A DNA stretch of 64,000 nucleotides, from NCBI GenBank assembly GCA_016720425.1, contig JADKKQ010000001.1, positions 186,001 through 250,000 of the forward strand, read 5' to 3'. This document shows, in pieces, positions 37,494 to 46,695 of the stretch; the first letter of the stretch is position 1; each line of letters opens with the position of its first letter. The DNA is from Betaproteobacteria bacterium (lineage in GTDB: Bacteria; Pseudomonadota; Gammaproteobacteria; Burkholderiales; Casimicrobiaceae). The translations under genes were made by a program, and so were the position numbers. Under the pieces are notes generated by a model. That model saw nothing but the letters and a program-made list of their open reading frames with translations. It had not been told where the DNA came from and did not search any database.

Positions 37494-38350
37494 ATGATCG
37501 TCCATCTCAACGGGCGCTTCCTTGCCGCTCGAGGACGCGAAGATTTCGGTGCTCGACCGCGGCTTCATCTACGGCGACGGCGTCTACGAGCTGGTGCCCG
37601 TCTACCACCGGCAGCCGTTCCGGATGGCGCAGCACCTCGCGCGGCTGCAGCACAGCCTTGACGGCATCCGGCTCGCCAATCCGCGCGCGACGGCGGAGTG
37701 GGCGGCGCTCATCGGCGAGCTCGTCGCGCGGCAGCCGTTCGACCACCAGGGCGTCTACCTGCAGGTGACGCGCGGCGTGGCGAAGCGCGACCACGCGTTC
37801 CCGAAGGACGCGACGCCGACGGTGTTCATGATGAGCAATCCGCTGGCCACGCCGTCGCCGGAGCAGGTCGCCTCCGGCGTGCCCGTGGTCACGGCAGAGG
37901 ACAACCGCTGGCACCGCTGCGACCTCAAGACCATCTCGCTGGTCGGCAACGTGCTGATGCGCCAGCGTGCCGCCGACCTGGACGCGGTGGAGACGGTGAT
38001 GTTCCGCGACGGCTGGCTCACCGAGGCGTCGGCGTCGAACGTGCTGATCGTGCGCGGGCCGATCGTCGCGCCGCCGAAGGACAACCTGATCCTGCCGGGG
38101 ATCACCTACGGCGCCGCCGAGGAGTTCGCCCGCGACGCGCGCTGCCGTTCGAGCTGCGGCCGGTACCCAGGGCCGAGGCGCTCGCGGCCGACGAGATGTG
38201 GCTGTCGTCGTCGACCAAGGAAGTGCTCGCGGTGACCACGCTCGACGGCAGGCCGTTCGCCGGTGGCGTGCCGGGCCCCGTGTTCCACCGGATCACGCGC
38301 TGTTCCAGCGCCGCACGGCCGCGCGGCCGCGTCAGGCCGACCCGAAGCGG
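37494..38350 (+). pseudogene. dat: D-amino-acid (D-alanine) aminotransferase, frameshifted
   Basis: Branched-chain/D-amino-acid aminotransferase family (PLP fold type IV). The start MIVHLNGRFLP is separated by one extra T (about 37530) from LEDAKISVLDRGFIYGDGVYELVPVY. The Schiff-base Lys is in RCDLKTISLVGNVLMRQ, and TEASASNVLIV and NLILPGITYG follow. A second frameshift near 38140 moves ELRPVPRAEALAADEMWLSS to another frame. Dat supplies D-glutamate or D-alanine for peptidoglycan. The 3' end is poorly defined because of further indels. Confidence 0.8.
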
Positions 38351-38365
38351 CCAAGCGATGGCAGG

Positions 38366-38860
38366 TCAGCATCGCGTCGCCGCGTAGTGGCCGTGGTGGA
38401 AGACGAGCCCTGCCGATGCACCGCACGCGCTCGACGCGGCCGGCGTTGTCGCCGGCGCGATGGATGGGGCGGCTCGAAACCACGCGCCGCAGCCGTCGAT
38501 CAGCGGCGCCCCGCCCGGCCCCGGCGAAGGCACGCCGGCGAACCTGGTCGGCGTGCGGCACGGACCGGCGCGCCAGCTCGACTGGGCGTGCACGAGGACG
38601 TTGACGGCGTGGCGCTGCGCCGGCAACGCCGCGATGCTGCCGGGGTGAGGCTCCACACGATCAGCGGCGGATCGAGCGACACCGAGTTGAACGAGTTGGC
38701 GGTGAAGCCCGGGCAGGCTCCGTCGGGCCCCGGGTGCGGATCACGGTGACGCCGGTGGCGAAGAGCGCGTTCGCGCAGTTCACGCTCGAGGTCTGCGCGC
38801 AGGCGGTGGTGGATCGTTTCGGCACCAGGTCCCAGGAAAGGTAGCGCGGTAGCAGCGGGG
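38366..38860 (-). pseudogene. Flavin reductase family protein, frameshifted
   Basis: Fragments in several minus-strand frames assemble into an FMN-binding flavin reductase (HpaC/RutF-like): ALFATGVTVIRTRGP, then GFTANSFNSVSLDPPLIVWSL, HAVNVLVHAQ, RFAGVP, GGAPLIDGCGAWF and the end LVFHHGHYAATRC with a stop at 38366. At least three frame changes are needed. The start cannot be fixed. It converges on dat. Confidence 0.65.
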
Positions 38861-38945
38861 GGACGATCTCCAGAACGTAAGACCCTGCCCGCCCTGCTGG
38901 TTTGCGCCGCCGCCGGGCCGCCCCCATGTTCATTCGTCTGAGCTG

Positions 38946-39224
38946 ATGAACGCTGCGCCCCCGAAAACCGAATCGCCGCTGACGTTTCTGCGCGTTCCCG
39001 GATCAAGACGATGGGCCGGCGACCGAGGGGCTCCCGCAGGCCGCAATACGTCGTGTTGCACCTGCCACGCGCCTGACTTCGACGGGCGACGGTCGAGATG
39101 CGCGTCCTCGGCCGGCAACTACCTGTCGGGTGACCTGCACGGATCAACGCAACGTCGCGCGAGCAGCCTGACAACCTCTATCAGCGACCGTCCTCGCATC
39201 CGCTGGTGTCGATGGGTGCTCTGA
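38946..39224 (+). pseudogene. ybeD: DUF493 (YbeD-like) protein, frameshifted
   Basis: DUF493 proteins are about 90-residue alpha/beta proteins encoded before lipB. Pieces visible in different frames: ESPLTF, FPIKTMGRRP-like, HAPDFDG, EMR..SSAGNYLS and the end SSHPLVSMVL if one extra G near 39214 is ignored. The start ATG and the stop (overlapping the lipB ATG) are in the same frame only because the internal indels cancel. Function is unknown beyond the lipB association. Confidence 0.65.
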
Positions 39225-39903
39225 TGGCGATGGCTGCGTCCAAGCGCGCTGGTCCGGGCGCTGGGCCGGCCGACTTGGCGACCTGGCGCGCGATGCAGGC
39301 GTTCACCGACGCGCGCGACGGCGCACGCCCGACGAAATCTGGCTGACCGAGCACCTGCCGGTCTTCCGCGGGCCCTCGCCGGCCGGCCGAGCACTATCCG
39401 CTGCGCGAGTCGCGATCCCCGCGATCAAGGCCGACCGCGGCGGGCAGATCACCCACCATGGTCCGGGCCAGGTCGTCGCGTACTGCTGGTCGACCTGCGC
39501 CGGCTGCAGCTGGGGTCCGCGACTGGTCCGAGCGCTCGAGCGGCGATAGATGGAGTGGCTGGATTCGGCGGCGTTTCCGCCTACGGCAAGCCGGCGGCAC
39601 CGGGGGTCTACGTCCGGCGCGGCGGGGTCGAAGCGAAGATCGCCGCGCTGGGACTGAAGGTCCGGAACGGCTGCACCTACCACGGCGTCAGCGTGAACGT
39701 CGCGATGGACCTGGCACCGTTCGCCGACATCGACCCCTGCGGCTATCCGGGACTCGCGGTGACGCAGCTCGCCGGACTGCGGCGTGGCGACCACGGTGGC
39801 AGTCGGCGCCGAGCTCGCGCCGCTGCTCGCGGCGCGCCTGGCGATGCCGGCCGGTCTGCCGGCACCGGACCCGCCCGCCGTCGCAACCAAGGACTCCCCG
39901 TGA
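39224..39903 (+). pseudogene. lipB: Octanoyl-[ACP]:protein N-octanoyltransferase LipB, frameshifted
   Basis: LipB moves octanoate from ACP to lipoyl domains. Segments in alternating frames: LATWRAMQAFTDAR, EIWLTEHLPVF, PEHYPLRES, IKADRGGQITHHGPGQVVAY (the conserved RGGxxTxHGPGQ motif), DLVRALERAVI, then from 39555 an open stretch SAYGKPAAPGVYV, KIAALGLKVRNGCTYHGVS (catalytic Lys/Cys region). Several single-base indels are needed to join them. It overlaps DUF493 (ATGA) and lipA (GTGA), as in an operon. Confidence 0.82.
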
Positions 39904-40878
39904 ACGACAAGACCGATATGCCTTCCCCCGTCAACGCCGCCGGCGTCAAGCACCGGGGCGACGACAAGACCGCGCGCATCCCGATCAAGATCGTCGCCGC
40001 GCCGAACGGCTGCCGAAGCCGGACTGGATCCGCGTCGGCGCCGCGGCGTCGCCGCGCTTCGCCGAGATCAAGCAGATCCTCCGCGACCACAACCTGCACA
40101 CCGTGTGCGAGGAGGCGGCATGCCCGAACATCGGCGAGTGTTTCGGCAAGGGCACGGCGACGTTCATGATCATGGGCGACCTTTGCACGCGCCGCTGTCC
40201 GTTCTGCGACGTGGGCCACGGCCGGCCGCTGCCGCTGGACGCCGACGAGCCGCTCAACCTCGCGCGCACGATCGCCGCGATGAAGCTCGCCTACGTCGTC
40301 ATCACCAGCGTCGACCGCGACGACCTGCGCGACGGCGGCGCGCAGCACTACGTCGACTGCATCCGCGCCGTGCGCGAGCTCTCGCCGCACACGCAGGTCG
40401 AAGTGCTGGTGCCCGACTTCCGCGGGCGGATGGACCGCGCGCTCGCGATCCTCGAGGCCGCACCGCCCGACGTGATGAACCACAACCTCGAGACCGTGCC
40501 GCGGCTGTATCGCGAAGCGCGGCCCGGCGCCGACTACGCGCACTCGCTGGCGTTGCTCCGGGCGTTCAGGCGGCTCCCGGCGATCCCGACCAAGTCCGGG
40601 CTGATGGTCGGGCTGGGCGAGACCGACGACGAGGTCCGCCAGATCATGCTCGATCTGCGCGAGGCGGGCTGCGACATCATGACCATCGGCCAGTACCTGC
40701 AGCCCACCGGCGCCACCTGCCGGTCCGCCGCTACGTCCATCCGGACACCTTCGCGCGGTTTCGAGCGCGAAGCGCTGGCGATGGGATTCCGCCACGCCGC
40801 CGTCGGGGCGATGGTGCGCTCGTCGTATCACGCCGACCGGCAGGCCGGAGGGAGGTGCTGGGCGAGGGTCGCGGCTGA
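39900..40878 (+). pseudogene. lipA: Lipoyl synthase, frameshifted
   Basis: Radical SAM enzyme that inserts two sulfurs into octanoyl domains. N-terminal part VKHRGDDKTARIPIKIV, a one-base loss near 40010, then RLPKPDWIRVGAAASPRF and a long intact section: CEEAACPNIGECFGKG (auxiliary cluster Cys) and CTRRCPFCDV (radical SAM CX3CX2C). A missing C near 40722 and an extra T near 40757 break YLQPTGAHLPVRRYVHPDTFARFE. The end GEVLGEGRG is at 40878. Start GTG at 39900 overlaps lipB. Every key residue is present if the indels are errors. Confidence 0.85.
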
Positions 40879-41299
40879 CGCGGGCGGCAGTCGGCGAGGA
40901 GTGGACCTGCAAGCGCGCCTTGTTCAAGGGGCCGAGTCAGATCGCGGGTGGTTAGCAATTTTGCGAACCACTCCCGCAACGCCCGTGGCGGCCATGACCT
41001 GACGGTCACCCATGGCGCCCAGTCTTCCGTTGACCCGCCGTTCGAGCCAGCACGCCGACGTAGCGGTGGCGTCAAGCCCACGGTGGCGGGGATGTTGACC
41101 GGTGAATACGACGGATGATGACCGCTTTTGCGACCCCGTCGGAAATCGCGGTCACGTTCCGTCGGAATGCACAACCACCAGGAGACGGTCGAGATCCTGC
41201 TCTAGAGCGAGCCTACGCGTACGAACTCAACTCGTTCGAGCGCCGGCCTTGGGGACGTTCGCCGCCTTGGCGCGTGGTTTCGCGCAGCTTCGCATCCTG
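40879..41299. other. Stretch without a recognisable gene after lipA
   Basis: About 420 bp of lower-GC sequence. Short open frames occur on both strands, but none shows a motif, RBS or family resemblance I can support. Confidence 0.5.
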
Positions 41300-41720
41300 A
41301 GGCTGAAGGGCGGGGCGCTGGTCATGCGGAAGCCCTTGGAGCACCCGTTCGGTTGCCGTCAGGATGGCGTGGTCTCGCGCGCGGCCAACGGGCGTTTCGG
41401 TCAGTTCGAACAAACTGCGCGCCTCGTCGAATGTCGCCCCAATGAATTCGGACGGTCTCGCCATCGAAAGGTGCAGGCGGGTGGGTGGCGTTCATGAGCC
41501 AGAACGCCGACCGGCCGACGGTGCCGGCAAACGTGCCCGGAATGGGCGCGATGATGCGCGGCGTAGCCGGTTTCCTCGCGCACTTCCCGCAGCGCCGTCG
41601 CGCAGGGCGTTTCCCCCGCCTCAGGCCGCCCCTTGGCGAAAGTCAGACATAGCCGGCATTGTGTCGGGTCGGCTCGCTGTCTGGACCAGCCACCGCCGCT
41701 CACAAGCACCCCACCTTAGG
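41300..41720 (-). pseudogene. NUDIX hydrolase, frameshifted
   Basis: The NUDIX box is clear on the minus strand: KGRPEAGETPCATALREVREETGY (given in two parts as KGRPEAGETP and ALREVREETGY). After it the frame changes twice: IIAPIPGTFAGTVGRSAFW in the second and FDEARSLFELTETPVGRARD in the third. The N-terminal strand VLVSGGGW is in place. A diphosphohydrolase of unknown substrate; not translatable as read. Confidence 0.72.
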
Positions 41721-42529
41721 AATTGGCGACCGGCTCGATCATGACCATCGCGACTCCGGCGCGTCTCGCAACCGCTCGCGCGCAGGGCCAGCGATGCAAG
41801 CAGAGCCACGGTCGCGCCCGAGGCGGCACGCCACGCGCGGCTCCAATCGCCGCTTTGCGGCACCGATTGACCGTCAAGGTACCGTCCTGTGAGCGCACTC
41901 GGTGGTAATAGCATCCAGTACATAGCCCATTTCCGTCATCAACGCGGGAGCGAGCAGAACGAGCCGCAGGGCAAAGCGATCATGTGCAATGAATGTGCCA
42001 GTAGCAGTACGGGCAACCGGTGGCGCCGGCGGCGCGACGGCTCCACCCGCCAAAAAGAGGCCTTTCGGTGAGTGCTTTGGAACGGCAGCGCCGGCTGGCG
42101 GCGTGTCACTGCTCGGCGTATCTCCAGCACACCACCGACGTTCGAGTGGAAGTTGGCAGCTCGGCGGTCCTGGCCCGACATTCAGAGCCGAGGATCGAGC
42201 ACACGCCATCGGCCAACCTGTCCTACATGCAGTGCGCAGAGAACTCCCGGAACCCGACATTCGAGGTCATGTTGCGTGGCCCACGGCGCCGTCGACCACT
42301 GCCCCGACCCGTGGTCTGCCACTTTGGGATACGCTCGACGCTCGGGCGGGCGCCACTTCCGGCAGATCCTGTCGAATGCGGCGAAGCTGAAAGCGGCGGA
42401 CCCGGAGTTCTTCCTCGAGGCTCTGGCGGCCGCGGAGCCGACCGTGGTTGATTGCGCCTGACGGCGGAATCCGCGGGTATGGCATGAATGGGTCCCCCGG
42501 GACTCGATCTCTGGGAGGCGGATGATCCG
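41721..42529. other. Long stretch without a recognisable gene
   Basis: About 800 bp. Frames of up to 140 codons exist on both strands but they overlap each other and show no family features. A short plus-strand segment ending near 42461 (KAADPEFFLEALAAAEP) looks protein-like but is unassigned. Given the indel density on either side, broken genes may be hidden here. Confidence 0.45.
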
Positions 42530-42820
42530 ATGCGCCGACTCTTTCGCCTGGGCCTGTGCCTGCTGCTTGCGACCGTGCCTGCCCGTGCCGCCAATCTGCC
42601 ACCAGGGTTCACGGAATCGCAGTTCGGGGGCGTCGGGGCCAATATCGCCAACGGGACGGCGATGGCCTTCGCACCCGACGGTCGACTCTTCGTCGGTCAG
42701 CAGAGCGGTGCATTGCGCGTGATCAGGAACGGGCTCCTGCTGACGACTCCCTTCGTCACGATTCCGGTGGATTCCACTGGCGAGCGCGGCGATGGTCATC
42801 GGGGTTCCTGTGACGCCTAA
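42530..42820 (+). pseudogene. PQQ-dependent sugar dehydrogenase, N-terminal fragment
   Basis: Signal peptide (MRRLFRLGLCLLLATVPARA) and the first blades of a glucose/sorbosone dehydrogenase-type propeller: LPPGFTESQFGG, TAMAFAPDGRLFVGQQ, LRVIRNG, PFVTIPVDSTGERG. Similarity stops at about 42790, and the frame closes at a TAA (42818-42820) inside the attC-like site. GGGAGG precedes the ATG. About 96 of an expected 350 or more residues remain. A complete relative of the same broad family lies at 50.5-51.6 kb. Confidence 0.75.
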
Positions 42821-42877
42821 CGTCCGGCGTGACGCGCGCCCGCTTCGCGGGCGTCGCCGTCCAAGCCGCAGTTAGAG
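42815..42877. repeat. attC-like integron recombination site
   Basis: 63 bp bounded by GCCTAAC (42815-42821) and GTTAGAG (42871-42877), matching the R boxes of attC (RYYYAAC and GTTRRRY, one mismatch). The interior is an imperfect palindrome centred on CGCCCGCTTCGCGGGCG (42838-42854) with unpaired bases, as in attC. The box GTTAGAG is repeated in the second site at 43702, framing one gene. Orientation is ambiguous; gene order favours reading on the minus strand. Confidence 0.68.
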
Positions 42878-42881
42878 AGCA

Positions 42882-43673
42882 TCATCTGAGTGGGGCGACG
42901 ACTACGCCGCGCAGCCCGGCGCGCTCGATGGCATCCTTGACCAGCCCGCCCGCCTTCGCGTCCTCAACGAACTTGCCGACGTACGCCGCGGCGGCAGGAT
43001 TGCGCCCGTTGGGCACGGCCATGCCGAACGGCTCGACGAGGAACCGACCTTCGAGCATCCGCGACCCCGGCCGGCTTGCGGCAACGCCGAAGAGGGCCGT
43101 CTTGGTCGCGGCATAGACCTCGGTCCTTCCCGCGTCCAGCAGGGCAGCGCTTTCCGGCTGGGTCTTGACGCGGATGATGGTCGCGCTCTTCAGGTAATCA
43201 CGTCCGCGCCGCCTTATTCCAGGACTACGACCCGGAGGCCTGCCCGGTCCACCTCCGATGCCGTAGTGATGGGTACGCCGGCGCGGACGAGGTACCCCTG
43301 CTCGACTTCCATTAGCGGCGCCGAGAAATCCATGTCAGCCGCACGCTCGGCGCTGATTCCAAAGAGCGCCACGTCCCACTGGCCGGACTTCGTGCCGGCC
43401 ACCAGCCCGGGAGGGTTGGGGTAGAGATGACGGGCTCGAACGGCACGCCGAGACGCTGGCGAGCTGCCGCCCGAGGTCGGGCGCGATGCCCCTGAGGTCC
43501 CCGGTCGCGGGATCCTTCGTCGCATAGAGGGGTACCAGTAGGAATGCGACCCGGAGCTTCCCGGTCGGCGCTACAGCCGCTCTCGTCTCCGGGCTCACAC
43601 CAGTCTGCATACCCGCGCAGCCTGTAAGCATCAGTGCAAAAACCGCAGTCATCGGCCAGTGAATCGTTCGCAT
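42882..43673 (-). pseudogene. Periplasmic solute-binding lipoprotein (family 3), cassette-like, frameshifted
   Basis: Lipoprotein signal (MTAVFALMLTGCAG) followed by a bacterial extracellular solute-binding domain: GKLRVAFLLVPLYATKDPATG, RGIAPDLGRQLA, then in another frame YPNPPGLVAGTKSGQWDVALFG, RAADMDFSAPLMEVEQGYLV and, back in the first frame, VPNGRNPAAAAYVGKFVED and the end. Two frame changes are needed, near 43430 and 43215. The ATG at 43673 has AGAGGAG upstream; 43694 is an alternative start. Stop and start lie within about 5-30 bp of attC-like sites, the compact form of an integron gene cassette. Confidence 0.7.
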
Positions 43674-43701
43674 GGTGTTCTCCTCTGAAGTCATGCTTGA
43701 T

Positions 43702-43747
43702 CTCTAACGATATGTAGGTCGCTCGGATGATAGGTAGGCGGTTGGGC
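43702..43747. repeat. Second attC-like site (short)
   Basis: CTCTAAC (43702-43708) and GTTGGGC (43741-43747) are R-box-like and 46 bp apart end to end. CTCTAAC is the complement of the GTTAGAG at 42871, as required for the two ends of one cassette. Internal pairing is weak, so this site is less certain than the first. An IS256-family element begins 14 bp away. Confidence 0.45.
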
Positions 43748-43761
43748 TACGCCGCATAATC

Positions 43762-45107
43762 GTGCAACTTTCTTTCTGTAAATAGGCTCAGGCGATTCCA
43801 TCGCGATGATGAGATCAGGCTTGCAAGTTGAGGTAGATCTTGCCGGTCATCCATTCCTCGTCGCACTCGGCCAGGAGCGCGGAGACGAGGCGAAGACACG
43901 ATGCGGTGTTGGGGAAGATCGAGGCGACGCGGGTCCGACGCTTGATCTCGCGATTGATGCGTTCGAGGCCATTGGTGGTTCGCAGTCGAGCGCGTTGGCC
44001 ATGAGGCGAGTCGAACACCGTGAAGCCGTCGGGCAGATTTTCTTCAGCGCACTGCGCGAGTTTGGGTGCGTCGACGAGCCAGGACGCGATGGTCTGCTTC
44101 AGGAGGCGCTCGCCCTCAGCCCGATCCGGCGCATTGAAGATCGCTCGAATGCGCTGAGCGACCGGCTTTCGCTGCTCGAGCCGGGTGACGTAGGCTTGGG
44201 CGTTCTGCTGCAGATGGAACTGGCAGCGCTGCCACGGCACGCTGGGCAGGGTCGCTCGACGGGCGGCCTTGAGGCCGGCATGGTCATCGGAGACGATCAG
44301 CTTGACGCCCTTGAGACCGCGCCGGATCAGGCTGTCGAGGAAGGCGCGCCAATGGACCTCGGCCTCGGACAGGGCAACCGACACGCCCAGTACGCGGCGA
44401 TGGCCGTCCCGGGTGATGCCCACGGCCACCAGCACGGCACAGTCGACCAGTCGCCCAGCCTCGCGCACACGCTCGTAGCGAGCATCGAGAAAGACGTAGG
44501 GTGTCTCCTCCAAGGGCCGGTCGCGCCAGACGGCGAGGCCCGCGTCGAGCTGCTCGGCGGCGCGGCTGACCTGGGTCGAAGAGATCGACACCTCTGGCCC
44601 CAGCAGTTTGACCAGAATGTCGGTCACCTTGCGGGTGGAGACGCCTTGCACATACATTTCGGCCAAGGCGATGTTGACTGCCTGTTCGGTGCGCGTGCCT
44701 TTCTCCAAGGCGCTCGGGTAGAAACCGCTGCCGCGCACCTGCGGCACATCGAAGGTGAGTTCACCGACGCGGGTCATGACGGTCTTGGGCTTGAACCCGT
44801 TGGCATAGTCGACGCGCTCGGCGGTGCGTTCGTGGGGTTGCGCATTCAGAAAATGTGCACGTTCGATCTTGCTCGCTTCGTTGACCAGGATCCGCAGGGC
44901 TTCACCGGCGCCGTCCAGGCCGTTGGCCAGCAACGCCGCAAACGCGGCCTCCAAGGGATGATGCTCTACACGTTGTGCCATGCTGTCGATTCCTTCGTGG
45001 GAACAAAAACGAACGCCCCAAAGAAATCGCCTTCAGATCCAGCTTGTCGGGGTCGCGCATCGGCAAACCAGCAGTTTACGAATTTACAGAACGAATGTTG
45101 CACTAAC
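43762..45107 (-). mobile_element. IS256-family insertion sequence
   Basis: Imperfect terminal inverted repeats, 20 of 22 matching: GTGCAACTTTCTTTCTGTAA (from 43762) and the complement of the segment 45082-45103. GCATAATC is present at 43754-43761 and again at 45108-45115, consistent with an 8-bp target duplication; on the right it begins 4 bp beyond the repeat. The element carries one intact transposase gene on the minus strand. Confidence 0.8.
43815..44981 (-). CDS. IS256-family (mutator type) transposase
   Basis: Intact 388-residue DDE transposase. Catalytic candidates: D166 (VFLDARYE), D232 or D233 (LIVSDDHAGL) and E340 (NGLERINREIKRRTRV), the last within the typical IS256 signature. CQFHLQQN matches the conserved C/H segment between the second Asp and the Glu. 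Complete length and intact motifs suggest a recent insertion. Confidence 0.95.
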   Translation of the reverse strand: MAQRVEHHPLEAAFAALLANGLDGAGEALRILVNEASKIERAHFLNAQPHERTAERVDYANGFKPKTVMTRVGELTFDVPQVRGSGFYPSALEKGTRTEQAVNIALAEMYVQGVSTRKVTDILVKLLGPEVSISSTQVSRAAEQLDAGLAVWRDRPLEETPYVFLDARYERVREAGRLVDCAVLVAVGITRDGHRRVLGVSVALSEAEVHWRAFLDSLIRRGLKGVKLIVSDDHAGLKAARRATLPSVPWQRCQFHLQQNAQAYVTRLEQRKPVAQRIRAIFNAPDRAEGERLLKQTIASWLVDAPKLAQCAEENLPDGFTVFDSPHGQRARLRTTNGLERINREIKRRTRVASIFPNTASCLRLVSALLAECDEEWMTGKIYLNLQA

Positions 45108-45115
45108 GCATAATC

Positions 45116-45436
45116 GGGCCGCGTCAACGGCAAGTCTCTGACAACTCGGCGGAATTCTCGCCGTGCAGCACGAAGCTGCGGATATTCACGCAGCAGGCGA
45201 CGGCATCGTCATCGGCGGACGCGCGCTGGCAGGCTTCGCGCCGGCTGCATTCGTGATGCCGGCTGTCGTTCGACGCAGCCGCACACGCACGCGCACACGT
45301 CGAGACCAAGCCGAGTGACTCGGCATCAATGGAAGGGCCCCGCTGGGGTGCCCCGGAGCAGTCGTTCGCCAGCGGCGGGTAATGGCCGAGACTTGCCGTA
45401 GAACGGCTAGGTTCTCATCGGCAAGATTCCGTACGA
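45116..45436. other. Stretch without a recognisable gene after the IS256 element
   Basis: About 320 bp. The best minus-strand frame (45124-45309, 61 codons, Cys-rich) has no recognisable features, and I do not call it a gene. Confidence 0.45.
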
Positions 45437-45823
45437 CTAGTTGGTGTCGGCCGCACTCAAGGCAAGGATCGGCTTGTAGGGGTGTTCCGTGCCAATCGAA
45501 ACGATGGACTGGTCGAAATCGGTTGGGTCACTACCGATCTGCACGGTAAGCGTGTAATCGCCCGCGGGAATGCCGGATGGGAGAGTCACGACCAGGCGGT
45601 CGGCGGTCTGCTGAGTAACGGCCATCTGGGGAAACGAGCCAATCGTGACGATCGCAAGCCCGGCCCCTAGGTGACCCCCGTTGATTGTCAGGGAGTTGGA
45701 TTCAGACGACGTGGTCGAAGAAAGAATGTCAGGCACCGCGGCGTTAGCGGATTGAACGGCATACGAAGACACAATACTTGCGACAAATGCAGCGGCGAGA
45801 ATGGGCTTGTGAGTGCGAAACAT
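45437..45823 (-). CDS. Secreted IPT/TIG-domain protein
   Basis: A 128-residue protein with a signal peptide (MFRTHKPILAAAFVASIVSS...ANA, cleavage near 28) and one immunoglobulin-like IPT/TIG domain: LTINGGHLGAGLAIVTIG, TADRLVVTLPSGIPAGDYTLTV. Such domains are common in surface and secreted proteins. The ATG at 45823 is chosen because the signal peptide starts there; the frame stays open upstream. Lower GC than the core genes. Function unknown. Confidence 0.7.
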   Translation of the reverse strand: MFRTHKPILAAAFVASIVSSYAVQSANAAVPDILSSTTSSESNSLTINGGHLGAGLAIVTIGSFPQMAVTQQTADRLVVTLPSGIPAGDYTLTVQIGSDPTDFDQSIVSIGTEHPYKPILALSAADTN

Positions 45824-46695
45824 GAATGGACTCCCGATTGTTGATCTAGTCCGCCGGATGTGCTTGCGCGTGAATCGCGCGGCCTCGGCGTGGCGCAACG
45901 CGCCTATGTGTCGGGGTAAAGCACCAAGTTCCACGGCTACTTGGCACTTCGATGCAGGTATAGGCTCAATGATCCAGGAAAGCAATGAGAATTATTACGA
46001 TCTTGGGCATCACAATGCCGCAACACGGGTCAGTCCATATCAACCTGATGATTTAGCTTCCGTTTCCCTGGCACACGAATTGATCAAGCGATGCTTGGCA
46101 GTCGCGGGCCGTTCGCCCTGAATTCGGCACTCCAGGCAGACCCAAGAGTCTTCACCGCAACGTCGACGGCGCGGAGCTCCACGGTGGAGACCCATCGGGA
46201 TCCCTTTGCTGCCGATCTCGACGACACCGAACGTGATGCCTTGATCAATGCCGTTGATCACTTGCTGCAGTTTGCGCCGAGATTGCTCCCGTCGATCGAC
46301 GGTGTGCTCGAACGGCCGCAAGGAGGCCCGGCGCTGCGACGGGTCATGGCCGAACTGCGACCGACGACGATCGGTCCGAGTTCGGCCACGAGCGGATGGA
46401 CGAACATCTTCGTCGACTGAGCGGTCCAGGTTGGGAGCAGCACGCCCGCTTGTCTGATGAGTCCCTTCTTCGAGGTGCTGACGGGACGGTGAACCGTAAC
46501 GCTGCCACGCCCGGAAAGTTGGCAACGGAGCCAGCGGCAGTCGTCTTGATCCTGCCGACGCAAATGCGCTTCCTCAAAGGCCGTCAAGCCGGGTAGAGCA
46601 CGCGGCTCTTGGTCACGCGGGTCAGACCCGGCGTCGGGTCGGCAGGCGCGGCACCCTGGGGCGCGGGTCGGCATCGACTCGCCGCCCGAATTGCC
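45824..46695. other. Long stretch without a recognisable gene
   Basis: About 870 bp. A plus-strand segment at 46190-46420 (DDTERDALINAVDHLLQFAP, LLPSIDGVLERP) looks protein-like but has no start with an RBS and no family I recognise. Minus-strand frames overlap it. It may hold a decayed gene. Confidence 0.4.

Noticed and set aside
45124..45309. A 61-codon Cys-rich minus-strand frame as a cassette gene
   Set aside because: No RBS, no attC-like site at its ends and no recognisable family.
46091..46420. A 109-codon plus-strand frame as a gene
   Set aside because: Part of it is protein-like, but there is no RBS, no family resemblance and overlapping frames exist on the other strand.
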